A DNA stretch of 64,000 bases from Euryodendron excelsum (lineage: Eukaryota; Streptophyta; Magnoliopsida; Ericales; Pentaphylacaceae), in assembly GCA_033060915.1 (NCBI GenBank), contig CM065385.1, forward strand, positions 13,700,501 through 13,764,500, written 5' to 3'. Of the stretch, positions 32,206-43,556 are shown piece after piece (position 1 is the first letter of the stretch; every line of letters begins with the position of its first letter). The notes under the pieces are model-generated. The model saw nothing but the letters and a program-made list of their open reading frames with translations. It had not been told where the DNA came from and searched no databases. A program made the translations under genes and the position numbers.

Positions 32206-35200
32206 GGAGCCTAGATTTTTCGCACTTGAGGAATACACACATAAACGGGAAAAACATTGTACTCTCTCGTTAGAACTCACCCTCCTAGAAGAATGAGTGC
32301 GACTAGGTTTGAGTTGAAAATTGATTTGAATAAAGGGCTTTTGAAAAAAGTTTGGAGTCGCCACCTAACTTGATTAACGTGAGCTACGTCACCTAAAAAC
32401 TAAGCACAATCCGAATACTACACTTAGGGTCTTTGAAAAAAATGATTTTGAAAATACTACCTCAAGAGAGGGTTTTTAAGAAAACATGTTGTTTGACAAC
32501 TTTTAAAAAACATTTAAGCCCTTTTCTGACTATAACTTCGTTTGGTCTTTGAAAACAGTGATCCTAGGTTCGGAGGTTGGTTACGTGTAGGAAAGACGCA
32601 TTAAGCCATCACCCTACCCCGCTTTTGCCGTACCTACATGTTTATTTACTCTAAATTCACCTATGAGACTCTTCCACTAACAAATGTTCAATCCTACCAC
32701 TTTTGAAAAATAAATTTTGAAAAGAACGATGCATGATATGTAAATGCAAGAGAAAAAAAAAAAAAAGAGTTGGAAAATAGAATTGGAAAAGAAGAATTGA
32801 AGTTTGAAATTGGAAAGAAAGTTTAGAAATTGAAATTGAGGATTGAAAATAGATTTTTAGAATTGGAAGTTGGAAATAGATTATGGAATTGGAAAGTGGA
32901 AATAAGTTATGGAATTGGAGATTTGAAAAGGGTTATGGAAATAGAAATTTGAAAAAGGTTGTGACCGCACCCTTAAGGGTTGCCTACATATCCTTTTGGA
33001 GGAATCAGGTCAGTCCTAGTTCGGACAAGTGTTCGATAGAAAATAAAAGGTTTTGATTCGAGAAAGAGATGTTGATTTAGAATTTGGATTGGAAGATTTG
33101 AAAAAATTTGATTTTGGAAAACTTGGTTTCAAGAAACCTAGACTTAAGAAAGACTTGAGACTTAGGAAAGATTTGATTCGAGTGTTGAACTTAGAAGATT
33201 AGGGAAAGTTGGATTTAGGAATGGTTTGAATTAAGAAAGTTCCATTTTAGGAAAGTTTTTGAATCAGGAAAGTTTCATTTTAGGAAAGTTCTGAAATAGA
33301 AAAGGGCTAAAACGGGAATGTTTTAGAATTGAAGTGTTTTTAAAAGTAAGAAAGTTTTGAGTTTACAAAGTTTTAGATTTGGAAAGATTTGAAGTTTAGG
33401 AAAGGTTTGAGTTTAAGAAAGATTTGAAAACTTAGATTTGAAAAGTCAAAATTTGGAAAGGTATGGAATTAAGAAAGGGTTGAAATTAGGAAAGATTTGG
33501 AAGTTTAAAGTTTAAGGAAAGATTAAAAAATTTAAGCATTGGAAACTTTAAGCTTTAGGAAAGTATGAGATTAGGAAGGATTTGAATTAGGAAAGGTTTA
33601 GACTAGGAAGGATTGAGATTCCTATTTCCTAAAACAAGGGATTGGATTTTGTTTTTAAAAGAAAAGATTTGATTTTGTTTCCAAAAGCGGAGGATAGGAT
33701 CTAGTTTCTTAAATGGGAGATTGGATTTGGCTTCCTAAATGGGAGATTGGATTTTGCATGAATTTGGAAAGATAGAGTATTTAGAAATCCTAGTATTGGG
33801 AAGACTATAGTTTTGACATAGAAATGAGGGTTTTGGAAATATAATTTTGATATAGAAAACAAGAGGTTTTGAAAACTTAGGTTTTGAGGCCAAAATAAGG
33901 GATTGGAAATCATGCTTTTGGAAAGGAAAATTAGGGTTTCCTAATTGTGGGTTCTAGGGTTTGACTTGGACTCTAAGAAAAGAGATTTTTGGAGAGTGAG
34001 TTTTTTAGAAAGGGAGATTTTTGGAAAGAAATCCTAAAGAGGAGTTTTTAGAAAGTGAATTTGAAAAGAGAAAGTTTTTCGAAGGGGATTTTTGGAAGGA
34101 GATTGTTGGAAAAAGTTTTTAAAAAAGAGATTTAGGGGGAGAGTTTTCTAAAAAGGAAACCTAGAGAGTGTTTTGGAAATGAGTTTTTAGGAAAGTGAGT
34201 TTTGTGGAGGCAAGTTTTAGAAAAACAACTTTGGAAAGAAATTTTGAAAAGGAGGTCAACGAGAATTTTTGGAAAGTATGTTGAAAGAGAGCTTTTTAGA
34301 ATGAGAGATTTGAAAAGAGAGTTTTTAGAAAGTATATAAAAGATCTCACTTTTCTAAAGGAATTCTAACTATAAGAAGGTTAGAAACACTTTAAGATAGT
34401 GGTTTTGAAAACAACAATGATTTCAAAATATGGACCGTGTTGGTCACTTTAAATGTAACACTTTCCTAAAGCAACCCTAGCCATGGAAAGGTTAGAATCA
34501 CCTTAAGATTGTGATTTTGAAAAAGAAGATTTTGATGCAAGTTTGAAAACGATGTTAATGCAAGCTTTGAAAATGAGTTTGGAAAGAAATTTCGGAAGAA
34601 TGCAAGATCATGATATGCCCAATGCAAAGAGGGTCATGAACATACAAGGTTAAAGGCTTTACCACATAATCAAGGGGGCTGAACCCACGTGGTCTCCAAT
34701 TAAACTAAAAGCAAGCCCCTAACACGGTGACCTTCCAATAGCCTAATCCTACACATGGACCGGGAAATCCCTTGTTTCAAGCATGCAAGAAAAAAAGGGG
34801 GGGGGGGGGGGAGGGAAGAAGATGGGGGATTAAAATAGAAGAAAACCCAAGTGGGTTAGGGGAGAGAAGAGAGGGGGAAGATGCATAAACTAAAGAGAAA
34901 GCCTACCTTGTGTCTTATTTATTTTGCTTAACTTTACGTGCTTTGTTTTCCTTGCTTTGCTTCGGTCTCCACTTCAGACTTCGTCTTGATCTTTGTTTTG
35001 ATCTCTGAGTATTTACTTCGATCTTCAAGAGCTTCAAATTGCAGCTCTTCAAGTCTTCAATGGAGGGTTTGAGACTAGTATATGAGTGTATATAGGAGGT
35101 TAGGGTTTGTGTATGGAGACTAGAGTTTGGGAAAACCTAAGGAGACTAAGGTCTAGTAAGGCTACGAGCTTTATATATCGATTAATAGAGTTTTCAAACT

Positions 35201-35237
35201 GAGTTGGTAGACCTCTTTCACACTGGAGGATGCTCTG

Positions 35238-35245
35238 TATTTATA
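35238..35245 (-). promoter_or_regulatory. TATA box of the 5' LTR
   Basis: TATAAATA on the minus strand at the conserved position; the U3 behind it is now split by the solo LTR. Confidence 0.5.
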
Positions 35246-36426
35246 GAGAGAAGAATGACCTAGTACCTGTTACAGTGTTGCCATGCTAAAAAACCTTTTA
35301 GCGCCACTAGGAGGGGCGCCAGGCACTTAGGAAAGTTTTAAGGTCGGCAATCAACATAACTTGAGAAGATTTGGGCGCCTGTTCTAGCGACTACCATGCA
35401 ATTTTTAGCCTGGCTTCACTAGGAGTGACTCTGGAAGGTTCAGGAAGGATTTAAGGGATCGAAAATGGCCCGAAAGGCTGAAAAAGGGTAGGAACCCTCA
35501 GAACAGGGTCCCAGAGGTATTTGACCTAAAAAAAGGTTGACGAGAATTGTAGAAAGGGTTGACCGAGCCATTAGGGGCAAAACGGTCAATCGGGACAGAC
35601 TCAGAATGTCCTGGGAGAAGACTCGAGATTTGGAAACATTATTTAGAATGTTCCCAAAGGCTACCAGTTTGATACCCAGAGTCGGTGTCGTCGTAAAAAA
35701 TGACAGGCCCACTAGGGGCAAAACGGTCATTTTGCATCGGGTTTGCCGAAACTGACTCAGAATGATCCGAAAAGATAATGAAAGGTTGAGAATACTATAG
35801 GAAGCATTCTCAGGAGCATACTAGTTTGATACCCAGAGCCGGTATGGTCCCCGGGGGGTTCGGATGCCTAGGGATAAAATGGTCATCTTGATCGGAAAGT
35901 CTCGAAATTGGCCTGAAATTGACTAGAACGCACCTAATCATACCGAATTGCTTTTAAAATAATCTTGGAAGGGTGGACTTACCATTCTGAGGACTTAGGT
36001 GTTTTCTCGAGAAACATGCCAGAAAATGGTCTTAAGGGCAGTTTGGTCATTTTTCACCGAAGTGGACTAGCAGGCACAAGTGTTGACTTGGGTTTTGAGT
36101 GTTTCCGCCACTCTGACGGTAGTCCCGTGATACAGGGGTTTGTTGGCAATTCCCTATATCAACCTGTTTGCTATTATTTTCGCTATTCTAACGGTTGCAA
36201 AGTTTGTGAGTTCTTTCGCTACTCTGACGATTCGCGATAATTCCTGAGCCTGCCTGATCTCAAGAAGCTACTAAAGGGACTTATCACTTGAGAAGTCAAC
36301 TTTCTCAGAAGATGTGCCGAAATGGACATTTCTGAATTGGCGGGCCAGTAGGTGCCAAAGGTGGACCGTTCTACCATCTAAGGGACTTGGGGTCTCGTCT
36401 TGGTCGACAGGTTTAAAAGGACTTAC

Positions 36427-36431
36427 CGTTC
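36427..36431. repeat. Target site duplication of solo LTR, left (CGTTC)
   Basis: CGTTC directly precedes the solo LTR and recurs perfectly at 42136-42140; joining the flanks restores the ACTTACCGTTCC sequence seen near 29950. Confidence 0.9.
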
Positions 36432-39400
36432 TGTCTCGCCCAGATTTTTCGCACTCGAGGAATACTCACCCAAGCGGGAAAAATGCTGTACTCTCTCGTT
36501 AGAACTCACCCTCCTAGAAGAATGAGTGCGACTAGGTTTGAATTGAAAACAGGTTTGAATAAAGGGCTTTTTGAAAAAGATTCGGAGTCGCCACCTAACT
36601 TGATTAAGGTGAGTTAGGTCACCTAAAAACTAAGAATAATCCGAAAATTACACTTAGGGTTTTTGAAAAATGGTTTGAAAATATCTCCTCAAGAGAGGGT
36701 TTTTTAAAAAAAACAGGTTGTTTGGCAACCTTTGGAAAACATTTAGCCCTTTTTTGAAAAATAACTCCTTTTGGTCTTTGAAATCAGTGATCTAGGTTCG
36801 GAGGTTGGTTACGTGTAGGGAGGACGCACTAAGCTATCACCCTACCCCGCCCTTTCGGTACCTACATGTCAATCTACCCTAGATTTACCTATGAGAGTCT
36901 TCGACTAACTATAGTTTAACCCTATTCACTTTAGAAAAACAATGTTTGAAAAATATAATGCATGATATGCAAGTGCAAGATGAGAGAATTGGAAAATAGA
37001 AACTGATTTGAAAAGAAATTGATTTGATTTGAAAATAAATTTGAAGAAATAAAATTGAAATTGGAAAGTTTGAAAATTGAGAGTAGAAATTTGAAAATAG
37101 GAATTTTGAAATTAGAATTGGAGATGTGAAAAGATTTTGAAAACCACACCCATGAGTGGAATTGAAAGTTTGAAAAGTATTGTGACCGCACCTATGAAGG
37201 TTGCCTACGTATCCCTTTGGGGGAATCAGGTCAGTCGTAGTTCGGACCGGAGTCCGATTGAAAAGAGAAGAGTGGATTTGAAGAAGGAGATTGAATTGGA
37301 AATTGAATTCGATTTGGAATTGGAAAAGGAGATTGGAAATTGAAATTGAGAAAATTGGACTTTGATTTGAAAAGATAGATTTGGACTTGTTTTGAAAAAG
37401 AGAAAGATGAAGGTTTAGGAAACCTAGACTTAGGAAAAGCTTGACTCGACTTGGAAGGTTTAGGAGATTAGGAAAGGTTGGATTTAGGAAATGTTTGAAT
37501 TAGGAAATGCTCGATTTAGGAAAGTGTCATTTTTGGAAGGTTTCGAAATTAGGAAAGTTTTGAAATTAGGAAAGTTTGAAATTTAGAAAGTTTTGAAATA
37601 GGAAAGTATTGAATATAGAAATGTTTTGAATTAAGAAAAGTTTAGTTTGAGAAAAGTTTAGAATTTGGAAAGTTTCAAATTAAGAAAGTTTTGAATTTTG
37701 GAATGTTTGAAAAAGGGAAGTTTTCAATTTGGAAAGTTTTGAAAACAAGGAAGATTTGAAAATAAGAAAATTTCCTTTTAGGAAAGGTTCAAAAAAGGAA
37801 AGTTCTCAACTTAGGAAGTGTTTGAATTAAGAAAGTTTCAACTTAAGAAAGTCTTAAATTAAGAAAGTTTTGAGTTTAGAAAAGTCTTAGATTTGGAAAG
37901 ATTTGAAGTTTAAGAGAGTTTAGAATTTAGAAAGTTTTAGGTTTAGAAAGATTCAACTTAAGAAAGTTTCAAATTTAGAAAGTTTTGAATTTAGGAAGCT
38001 TAGAATTTTAGAAAGATTTGAAATTTAGAAAGTTTAGGATTTAGAAAGTTTTAGAGTTTTAGAAAATCTTGAAATTAGGAAAGGCTTGAGTTTGAGGAAA
38101 GGTTTGAAAACTTAGATTTGAAAAAGATTTTGAAAAAGGGGTAGAATTAGGAAACGGTTGGATTAGGAAAGATTTTTATGTTCAAGTTTTGGAAACTTAA
38201 GATTTAGGAAAGTGAAAGTTTGGGAAGGATTCGAATTTAGGAAAGATTTGGATTTTGAAACTTAAGGAAAGATTTGAAGTTTAGGTTTAGGAAACTTATG
38301 GTTTAGGAAGGTGGGAAATTAGGAAAGGTTTGGATTAAGAAGGGATTAGATTTGGTTTCTAAAAGAGAAAGGTTGGATTTTGTTTCCAAAAACGGAGGAC
38401 GGGATCTAGTTTTCTAAACGGGGAGATTTGATTTGGTTACCTAAAGGGAAGATTGGATTTGGCAAGGATTTGGAAAGGGAGATTCTAGAAACCCTAGATT
38501 TGGAAAATTCTAGTCTCGACGTAGAAAATAGGTTTTGAAAACAAGGATAGTTTTGATGTAGAAAACAAAAGATTTTGGAAACCTAGGTTTAGGGCAAAGT
38601 TTGAAAATCATGTTTTTGGAAAGAAAACTAGGGTTTCCTAATTGTGGTTTTTAGGGCTTGACTTGGGCTCTAAGGAAAGAGTTTTTTTGGAAAACGCGTT
38701 TTTGGAAACGAAGGTTTTCTAGAAGGGAATCCTAGGGAGGAGTTTTTTTTTGGAAAGCATGTTTTTGGAAACGTAGAGTTTAGAAAGAAAATCCTATAGG
38801 GGAATTTCTAGAAGGAAGATTCCGGAAGGAGAGTTTTTAGAAAGATTTTTAGGGAGTGTTTTTAGATAGTGAATTTTGAGGAAAGAAAGTTTTGGAAAGG
38901 AGTTGAAAAAGAGAGTTTTGAAAAAGAGATTTTGAAAGGGAGTTTTTGAAATCAATTTTGAAGAGGGGAGTTTTAGGAAAGTATGTTGAAAAAGAGATTT
39001 TTAGGAAGAGATTTTTGAAGAAAGAGTTTTTAGAAGGTGTAAAAACATCTCACTTTCCTAAAGCAATTCTAACCATAAGAAGGCTAGAACCACTTTAAGA
39101 AAGTGGTTTTGAAAATAATGTTTGAAAATATAGACCAAAAGGCCACTTTTAATATAGCACTTTCCTAAAGCAACCCTAGTCATGGAAAGGCTAGAATCAC
39201 CCTAGAATTGTGGTTTTGAAAACATGTTTTTGAAAAAGAGCTTTTGATGCAATTTTGAAAACAAGTTTGAAAACGATTTTTGAAAACAACTTTTTGAAAA
39301 CGAATTTGGAAGATGCAAGACTATGATATGCACAATGCAATTTGGGGTCGTGAACATACAAGGTTAAGGCTTCACCACATAATCAAGGGGGCCGGACCCA

Positions 39401-39893
39401 CATGGTCTTTGGTTAGACTAGAAGAAAGCCCCCGACACGGTGACTCTCCCATAGTCCAATCCTACACATGGACCGGGAATCCCCTTGTTTCAAGCATGCA
39501 AAGAAAGGGGGGGAAAGAGATGGGGGATTAAAATAGAGAAAATCCAAGTGGGGTGGAGAGAGAAGAGAGAGGGGGGAAGTGCAGAAAATTAAATAGGGAG
39601 CCTACCTTGTTTCTTGTTTATTTTGCGCACCGTGCAGTCTTCGGTCTTCGGTCTTGATCTTCACCCTCAGTCTTCAAGGATTGTCTTCAAGTCTTGAGAG
39701 AGTGGTTGAAGGCTAGTGTATCAGTGTATAGGGGTGTGTATGAGTGTATAGGAGGCTAGGGTTTGTGTATAGTGGCTAGGGTTTGGAAAACCTAGAGAGG
39801 CTAGGGTTTTTGGAGGTGCTCGAGCTCTGTGTATCGAATTGTGTGATTTTTAGGTTAAGTTTGCAGACCCCTTTCACGTTGATCGAGGCTCTG

Positions 39894-39901
39894 TATTTAT
39901 A
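39894..39901 (-). promoter_or_regulatory. TATA box of the solo LTR
   Basis: TATAAATA on the minus strand, next to the GGCGCC cluster at 39915-40010. Confidence 0.55.
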
Positions 39902-40832
39902 GAAGTTGGACAAGCCTGGCGCCTGTTGCAGTCGCGCCAGGGCAAAATTTATACTGGCGCCACTAGGAGTGGTGCCAGGCCATTTTTTGGCGTGGCGCCA
40001 CCAGCCATTTAGGAAACAATTAAGGTCGGCAAGCAACGTATCTTTGACTAGATTTGGGCGCCTGTACTAGTGACTACCATGTAAACTTTAGCCTGGCTTC
40101 ACTAGGAGTGACTCCGGAAAGTCCGGGAATGATTTGAAGGAGCCGGGAGTGACCCGGAAGGCCGGAAAGGAGCAAGAACACTTAAAATAGTGTCCTGGAG
40201 GTATTTGACTTGAACAGTGAGGATTGGATGTGTCGGAAAGGTTGACCGAGCCTTTAGGGGCAAGACGGTCAATCGGACCGGAAAACTGCCGGGACAGACT
40301 CAAACTGTCCCGGAAGAATTCTTGGGATCTGGAAACATTATTTAGAATGTTCCCAGAGGTTGCCGGTTTGATTTCCAGGGCCGGCGTGGTCGGAAATGGA
40401 GACCGGCCCACCAGGGGTAAAACGGTCATTTTGTAACGGGTTTGCCGGAACTGACTCGGAATGGTCCGGAAAGGTAAAGGAAGGTCGAGAACACTATAAA
40501 AGTATTCTTGAGACATTACAGGTTTGATACCCAGAGCCGGTGTGGTCGAAGAAGGAGACCGGCCCTCCAGGGGCAAAACGGTCATTTTGTACCGGGTTGG
40601 CCGGAACTGACTCGGAATGGTCTGGAAAGGTAAAGGAAGGTTGAGAACACTATAAAAAGTATTCTCAGGACATTACCGGTTTGATACCCAGAGCCGGTGT
40701 GGTTCCCGGGGCATTCGGATGCTTAGGGGCGAAATGGTCATCTTGATCGAAAAGTCTCGGAAAAGGCCCTAAGGGTAGTCTAGTTATTTTTCACCGAAGT
40801 GAGCTAACAAACATGGGTATTGACCTAGGTGT

Positions 40833-41900
40833 TGAGTATTTGCGCTACTCGGATGGGGTTGAGTATTTCCGCTACTCAGACGGGGTCGATGATTTGAGAG
40901 TATTTCCGCTACTCTAACGGTTCTGTGAGCATTTCCGCTACTCTAACGGTTCTGTGAGTATTTCCGCTACTCTAACGGGTCTGTGAGTATTTCCGCTACT
41001 CTAACGGCTCTGTGAGTATTTCCGCTACTCTAACGGTTGAGTATTTCCGCTACTCGGACGGCTCTGTGAGTATTTCCGCTACTCTAACGGTTCTGTGAGT
41101 ATTTCCGCTACTTTAACGGGTCTGTGAGTATTTCCACTACTATAACGGTTCTGTGAGTATTTTCGCTACTCTAACGAGTCTGTGAGTATTTTCGCTACTC
41201 TAACGGGTCTGTGAGTATTTCCGCTACTCTAACGGTTCTGTGAGTATTTCTGCTACTTTAACGGTTCTGTGAGTATTTCCGCTACTCTAACGGGTCTGTG
41301 AGTATTTCCGCTACTCTAACGGTTCTGTGAGTATTTCCGCTACTCTAACGGGTCTGTGAGTGTTTCCGCCACTCTGAGGGTTTTGTGAGTGTTTCCGCCA
41401 CTCTGACGGTTTTGTGAGTGTTTCCGCCACTCTGACGGTTTGGTGAGTGTTTCACTACTCGGACCGTCTCAAGGAATAAACTGTCTCGAGAGGGGGATTG
41501 GAAAGGGGTCTTATCGTCTCCGAAGAGACGTGCCTGGATTGGAACCGTCTTGAGGAATAAACTGTCTCGAGAGGGGGATTGGAAAGGGGTCTTATCGTCT
41601 CCGAAGAGACGTGCCTGGATTGGAACCGTCTTGAGGAATAAACTGTCTCGAGAGAGGGATTGGAAAGTGATCTTATCGACTCCGAAGAGACGTGCCTGGG
41701 TTTTGAGTGTTTCCACTACTCTAACGGTGTTGTGAGTGTTTCCGCCACTCTGATGGTTTTGTGAGTGTTTCTGCCACCCTAACGGTTTTGTGGGTGTTTC
41801 CGCCACTCTGACGGTTTTGTGAGTGTTTCCGCCACTCCGACGGTTTGGTGAGTGTTTCCGCCACTCTGACGGTTTTGTGAGTAGTTTTGCTACTCGGACC
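40833..41900 (-). repeat. Expanded 29-bp and 81-bp tandem repeats in the solo LTR
   Basis: From about 40833 to 41460 a 29-bp unit (GAGTATTTCCGCTACTC + spacer) recurs about 22 times; starts at 41182, 41211, 41240, 41269, 41298, 41327 and 41356 show the exact period. Three 81-bp units start at 41463, 41544 and 41625, each with an internal CGTCTCCGAAGAGACG hairpin (third unit variant). Seven 29-bp units follow at 41705-41900. Left-hand units carry arms GAGTA/TACTC, right-hand ones GAGTG/CACTC. Open frames across this block are repeat artefacts. Confidence 0.9.
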
Positions 41901-42135
41901 GTCTCGAGGAATAAACTGTCTCGAGAGAGGGATTGAAATTGGAATAAGAATGGATAATGCCCCTAAGGGCATTTTGGTCATTTTGCCTCTATTTAGGCCT
42001 GACAGGCCCGCGAAGCGATGGAAAGACGGAATTTGGACTAGAGGATTGGTTTCGATTGGAATATGTCCATAATGACTTGAAAACAAGTCTGGACGGAGTG
42101 TAGACTGCTGAGCGGTCAAAAATGGGGTGCTTACA

Positions 42136-42140
42136 CGTTC
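42136..42140. repeat. Target site duplication of solo LTR, right (CGTTC)
   Basis: Perfect match to 36427-36431. Confidence 0.9.
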
Positions 42141-42214
42141 CAAATAGACTTTCTTCGTAAAACGTGTCGGATTGGAAAAACTTACCATCTCGAGGAATCA
42201 ACTTTCTCGAGAGA

Positions 42215-42410
42215 GGGATTGGAATTGGAATTGGAAAGGGGACTTACCGTCTTCGAGAAGACGTGCCTATTGGAATTGTAAAGGGGACTTACCGTTTTTG
42301 GAAGACACGCCTATTGGAATTAGAAAGGGGACTTACCGTCTTCGAAAATACGTGCCTATTGGAATTGAAAAGGGGACTTACCGTCTTCGAAAAAACGTGC
42401 CTGATTTGGA
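42215..42410 (-). repeat. 45-bp tandem repeat with hairpin (4 units)
   Basis: The unit contains GGGGACTTACCGTCTTC followed by GAGAAGACGTGCC and GGAATTG. The first copy forms a 6-bp stem CGTCTT/AAGACG with a CGAG loop; later copies are partly decayed. Shorter versions occur at 3640-3760 and 30050-30190. Confidence 0.8.
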
Positions 42411-42603
42411 ATTGGACTGAATAATGTCCCTAAGGGCATTTTTGTCATTTTGCCTCTATTTGGGCCTGGTGGGCCTGCAAAACGATGAATAGACAGGATT
42501 AGCCTTGGAAAGTTGATTTGACTAAAAAATATGTCCACATTTACTTGAATATAAGTTTGGACGGTTTGTAAATCGCCGAGCGGTCAAAAATGGGGTGCTT
42601 ACA

Positions 42604-43556
42604 GTAAACATCGTAACCGTCAGAGTGGCGGAAACACTCGCTAATAGGTCGACATTGGGAATGGCCAACAAACCCCTTATGTCATGGGGCCGGATACCTT
42701 TGGAAACCCACTCAGCATAGACGATCAGAGTGACAGAAACACTCAAAACCCAGGTAAAAACTAGTGCCTGCTAACCCACCCTAGTGAAAAATGACTAAAC
42801 TGCTCCTAGGGCCATTTCCGGCACGTTTCTTGAGAAAGTACCTAAGTCCTCAAAATGGTAAGTCTACCCTTCCAGGGATGTCCCAAAGATGATCGGGTAC
42901 GTTTAAGTGCCTTCCATCCAGTTTCGGACCAATTCCGAGACCTTTCGGTCAAAATGACCATTTTGCCCATAGGTGTCCGAGCACCCCGGGAACCACATCG
43001 CCTCTGGGTATCGAACCGGTAACCTCCCAGGGATGTTTCTAATAGTATCCATGGCCTTTCAATACATTTCTAAGTCGTCCCGAGATAGTTTGGGCAAACC
43101 TGGTGCAAAAAGACTATTTTGCCCCTAGTAGGCCGGTCGCCTCTTCCGACCACACCGACCGTGCATATCAAACCGGCCGCCTCGTGAAACATTCTAGCTA
43201 ATGTTTCCAAGCTTCCAGTCTTCTTCTGGGACATTCCAAGTCTAGCCCGGCAGCTTTCCGACCCGATTGACCGTTTTGCCCCTAATGGCCCGGCCAACCC
43301 CTCCAACAAATCCTGACATCATTTTTTAAGTCTACTACTCCTGAGACACTATTCTAAGGGTTCTTGTCTCTTTCCAGCCCTCCAAGCCATTCCCACCCCT
43401 TTAAATCATTTCTGAACCTTCTAGAGTCACTCTTAGTGAAGCCAAGCTAAAAATTACATAGTAGTCACTAGTATAGGCGCCCAAATCTTTTGAAGATACG
43501 GTGCTTGGCGACCTTAAAACTTTCCTAAATGGCTGGCACCATTAGCAGTCGTGCCA
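42604..43556 (+). mobile_element. Tat/Ogre-like LTR fragment E (plus strand)
   Basis: A plus-strand LTR piece beginning about 560 bp into the LTR (matches about 60976 onward in LTR H) with AACATCGTAACCGTCAGAG. It carries hairpin units, CCGGTTTGAT-type modules in reverse, and ends in the GGCGCC-motif area at about 43556, before the TATA box. The left end is an orientation breakpoint; the right end joins 3'-UTR sequence by deletion. Confidence 0.75.

Larger units (their letters stand above)
32206..36431 (-). mobile_element. 5' LTR of the 24789-42603 element, left part
   Basis: It begins at the LTR 3' end (CTAGATTTTTCGCAC, the first few bases lost) with no PBS beside it. It holds the conserved end block (32206-32700), purine-rich middle (32700-34330), CATGCAAG block (34780), a 12-14-base G run (about 34798), leader, TATA (35238-35245), GGCGCC-like motifs and modules. 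It is interrupted after GGACTTACCGTTC by the solo LTR and continues at 42136. Both parts together are about 4.69 kb, the expected LTR length. Confidence 0.85.
36432..42135 (-). mobile_element. Solo Tat/Ogre-like LTR (5.7 kb) nested in another LTR
   Basis: Complete LTR from TGTCTCGCCCAG (3' end) to GGGGTGCTTACA (5' end), with a perfect 5-bp duplication, no internal sequence and no second LTR. It therefore looks like the product of LTR-LTR recombination, or less likely a retained single LTR. Parts, left to right: conserved end block, purine-rich middle (37000-39050), CATGCAAG block (39495), leader (39600-39890), TATA (39894-39901), GGCGCC cluster, modules, about 22 units of a 29-bp repeat, three 81-bp units, seven more 29-bp units, terminal block. 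It is the longest LTR here because of the repeat expansion. Confidence 0.9.
24789..42603 (-). mobile_element. Tat/Ogre-like element with two long LTRs and a nested solo LTR
   Basis: Minus-strand element: 5' LTR 42603-32206 (interrupted by a solo LTR at 36432-42135), a short internal region 32205-30384 and 3' LTR 30383-24789. The PPT at 30384 supports the LTR-interior orientation. The PBS, gag and pol are gone; an antisense ORF remnant is joined directly to the end of the 5' LTR. The flanking five bases (CTTAT left, GTAAA right) do not match, and LTR DNA right of 42603 is in the opposite orientation, so the locus was rearranged after or during insertion. Confidence 0.7.
42136..42603 (-). mobile_element. 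5' LTR of the 24789-42603 element, right part (U3 end)
   Basis: The interrupted LTR resumes with CGTTCCAAATAGAC and runs to GGGGTGCTTACA at 42603. It includes four 45-bp units at about 42215-42410. Beyond 42603 LTR DNA continues in the opposite orientation. Confidence 0.85.

Noticed and set aside
34795..34815. G-run as a polypurine tract
   Set aside because: It lies within the leader block of an LTR, not beside an LTR start, and is a length-variable homopolymer seen shorter in other copies.
39760..39810. CTAGGGTTT motifs as telomere repeats
   Set aside because: They are single motifs at irregular spacing within each LTR leader, not a TTTAGGG array.
40833..41460. Regular 29-bp repeats resembling a CRISPR array
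   Set aside because: The units are directly adjacent without unique spacers, in a plant LTR, and part of a tandem minisatellite.
42590..42620. Long palindrome at the orientation switch
   Set aside because: The two sides come from different parts of the LTR (terminus versus about 560 bp inside), so they are not complementary arms around the joint.
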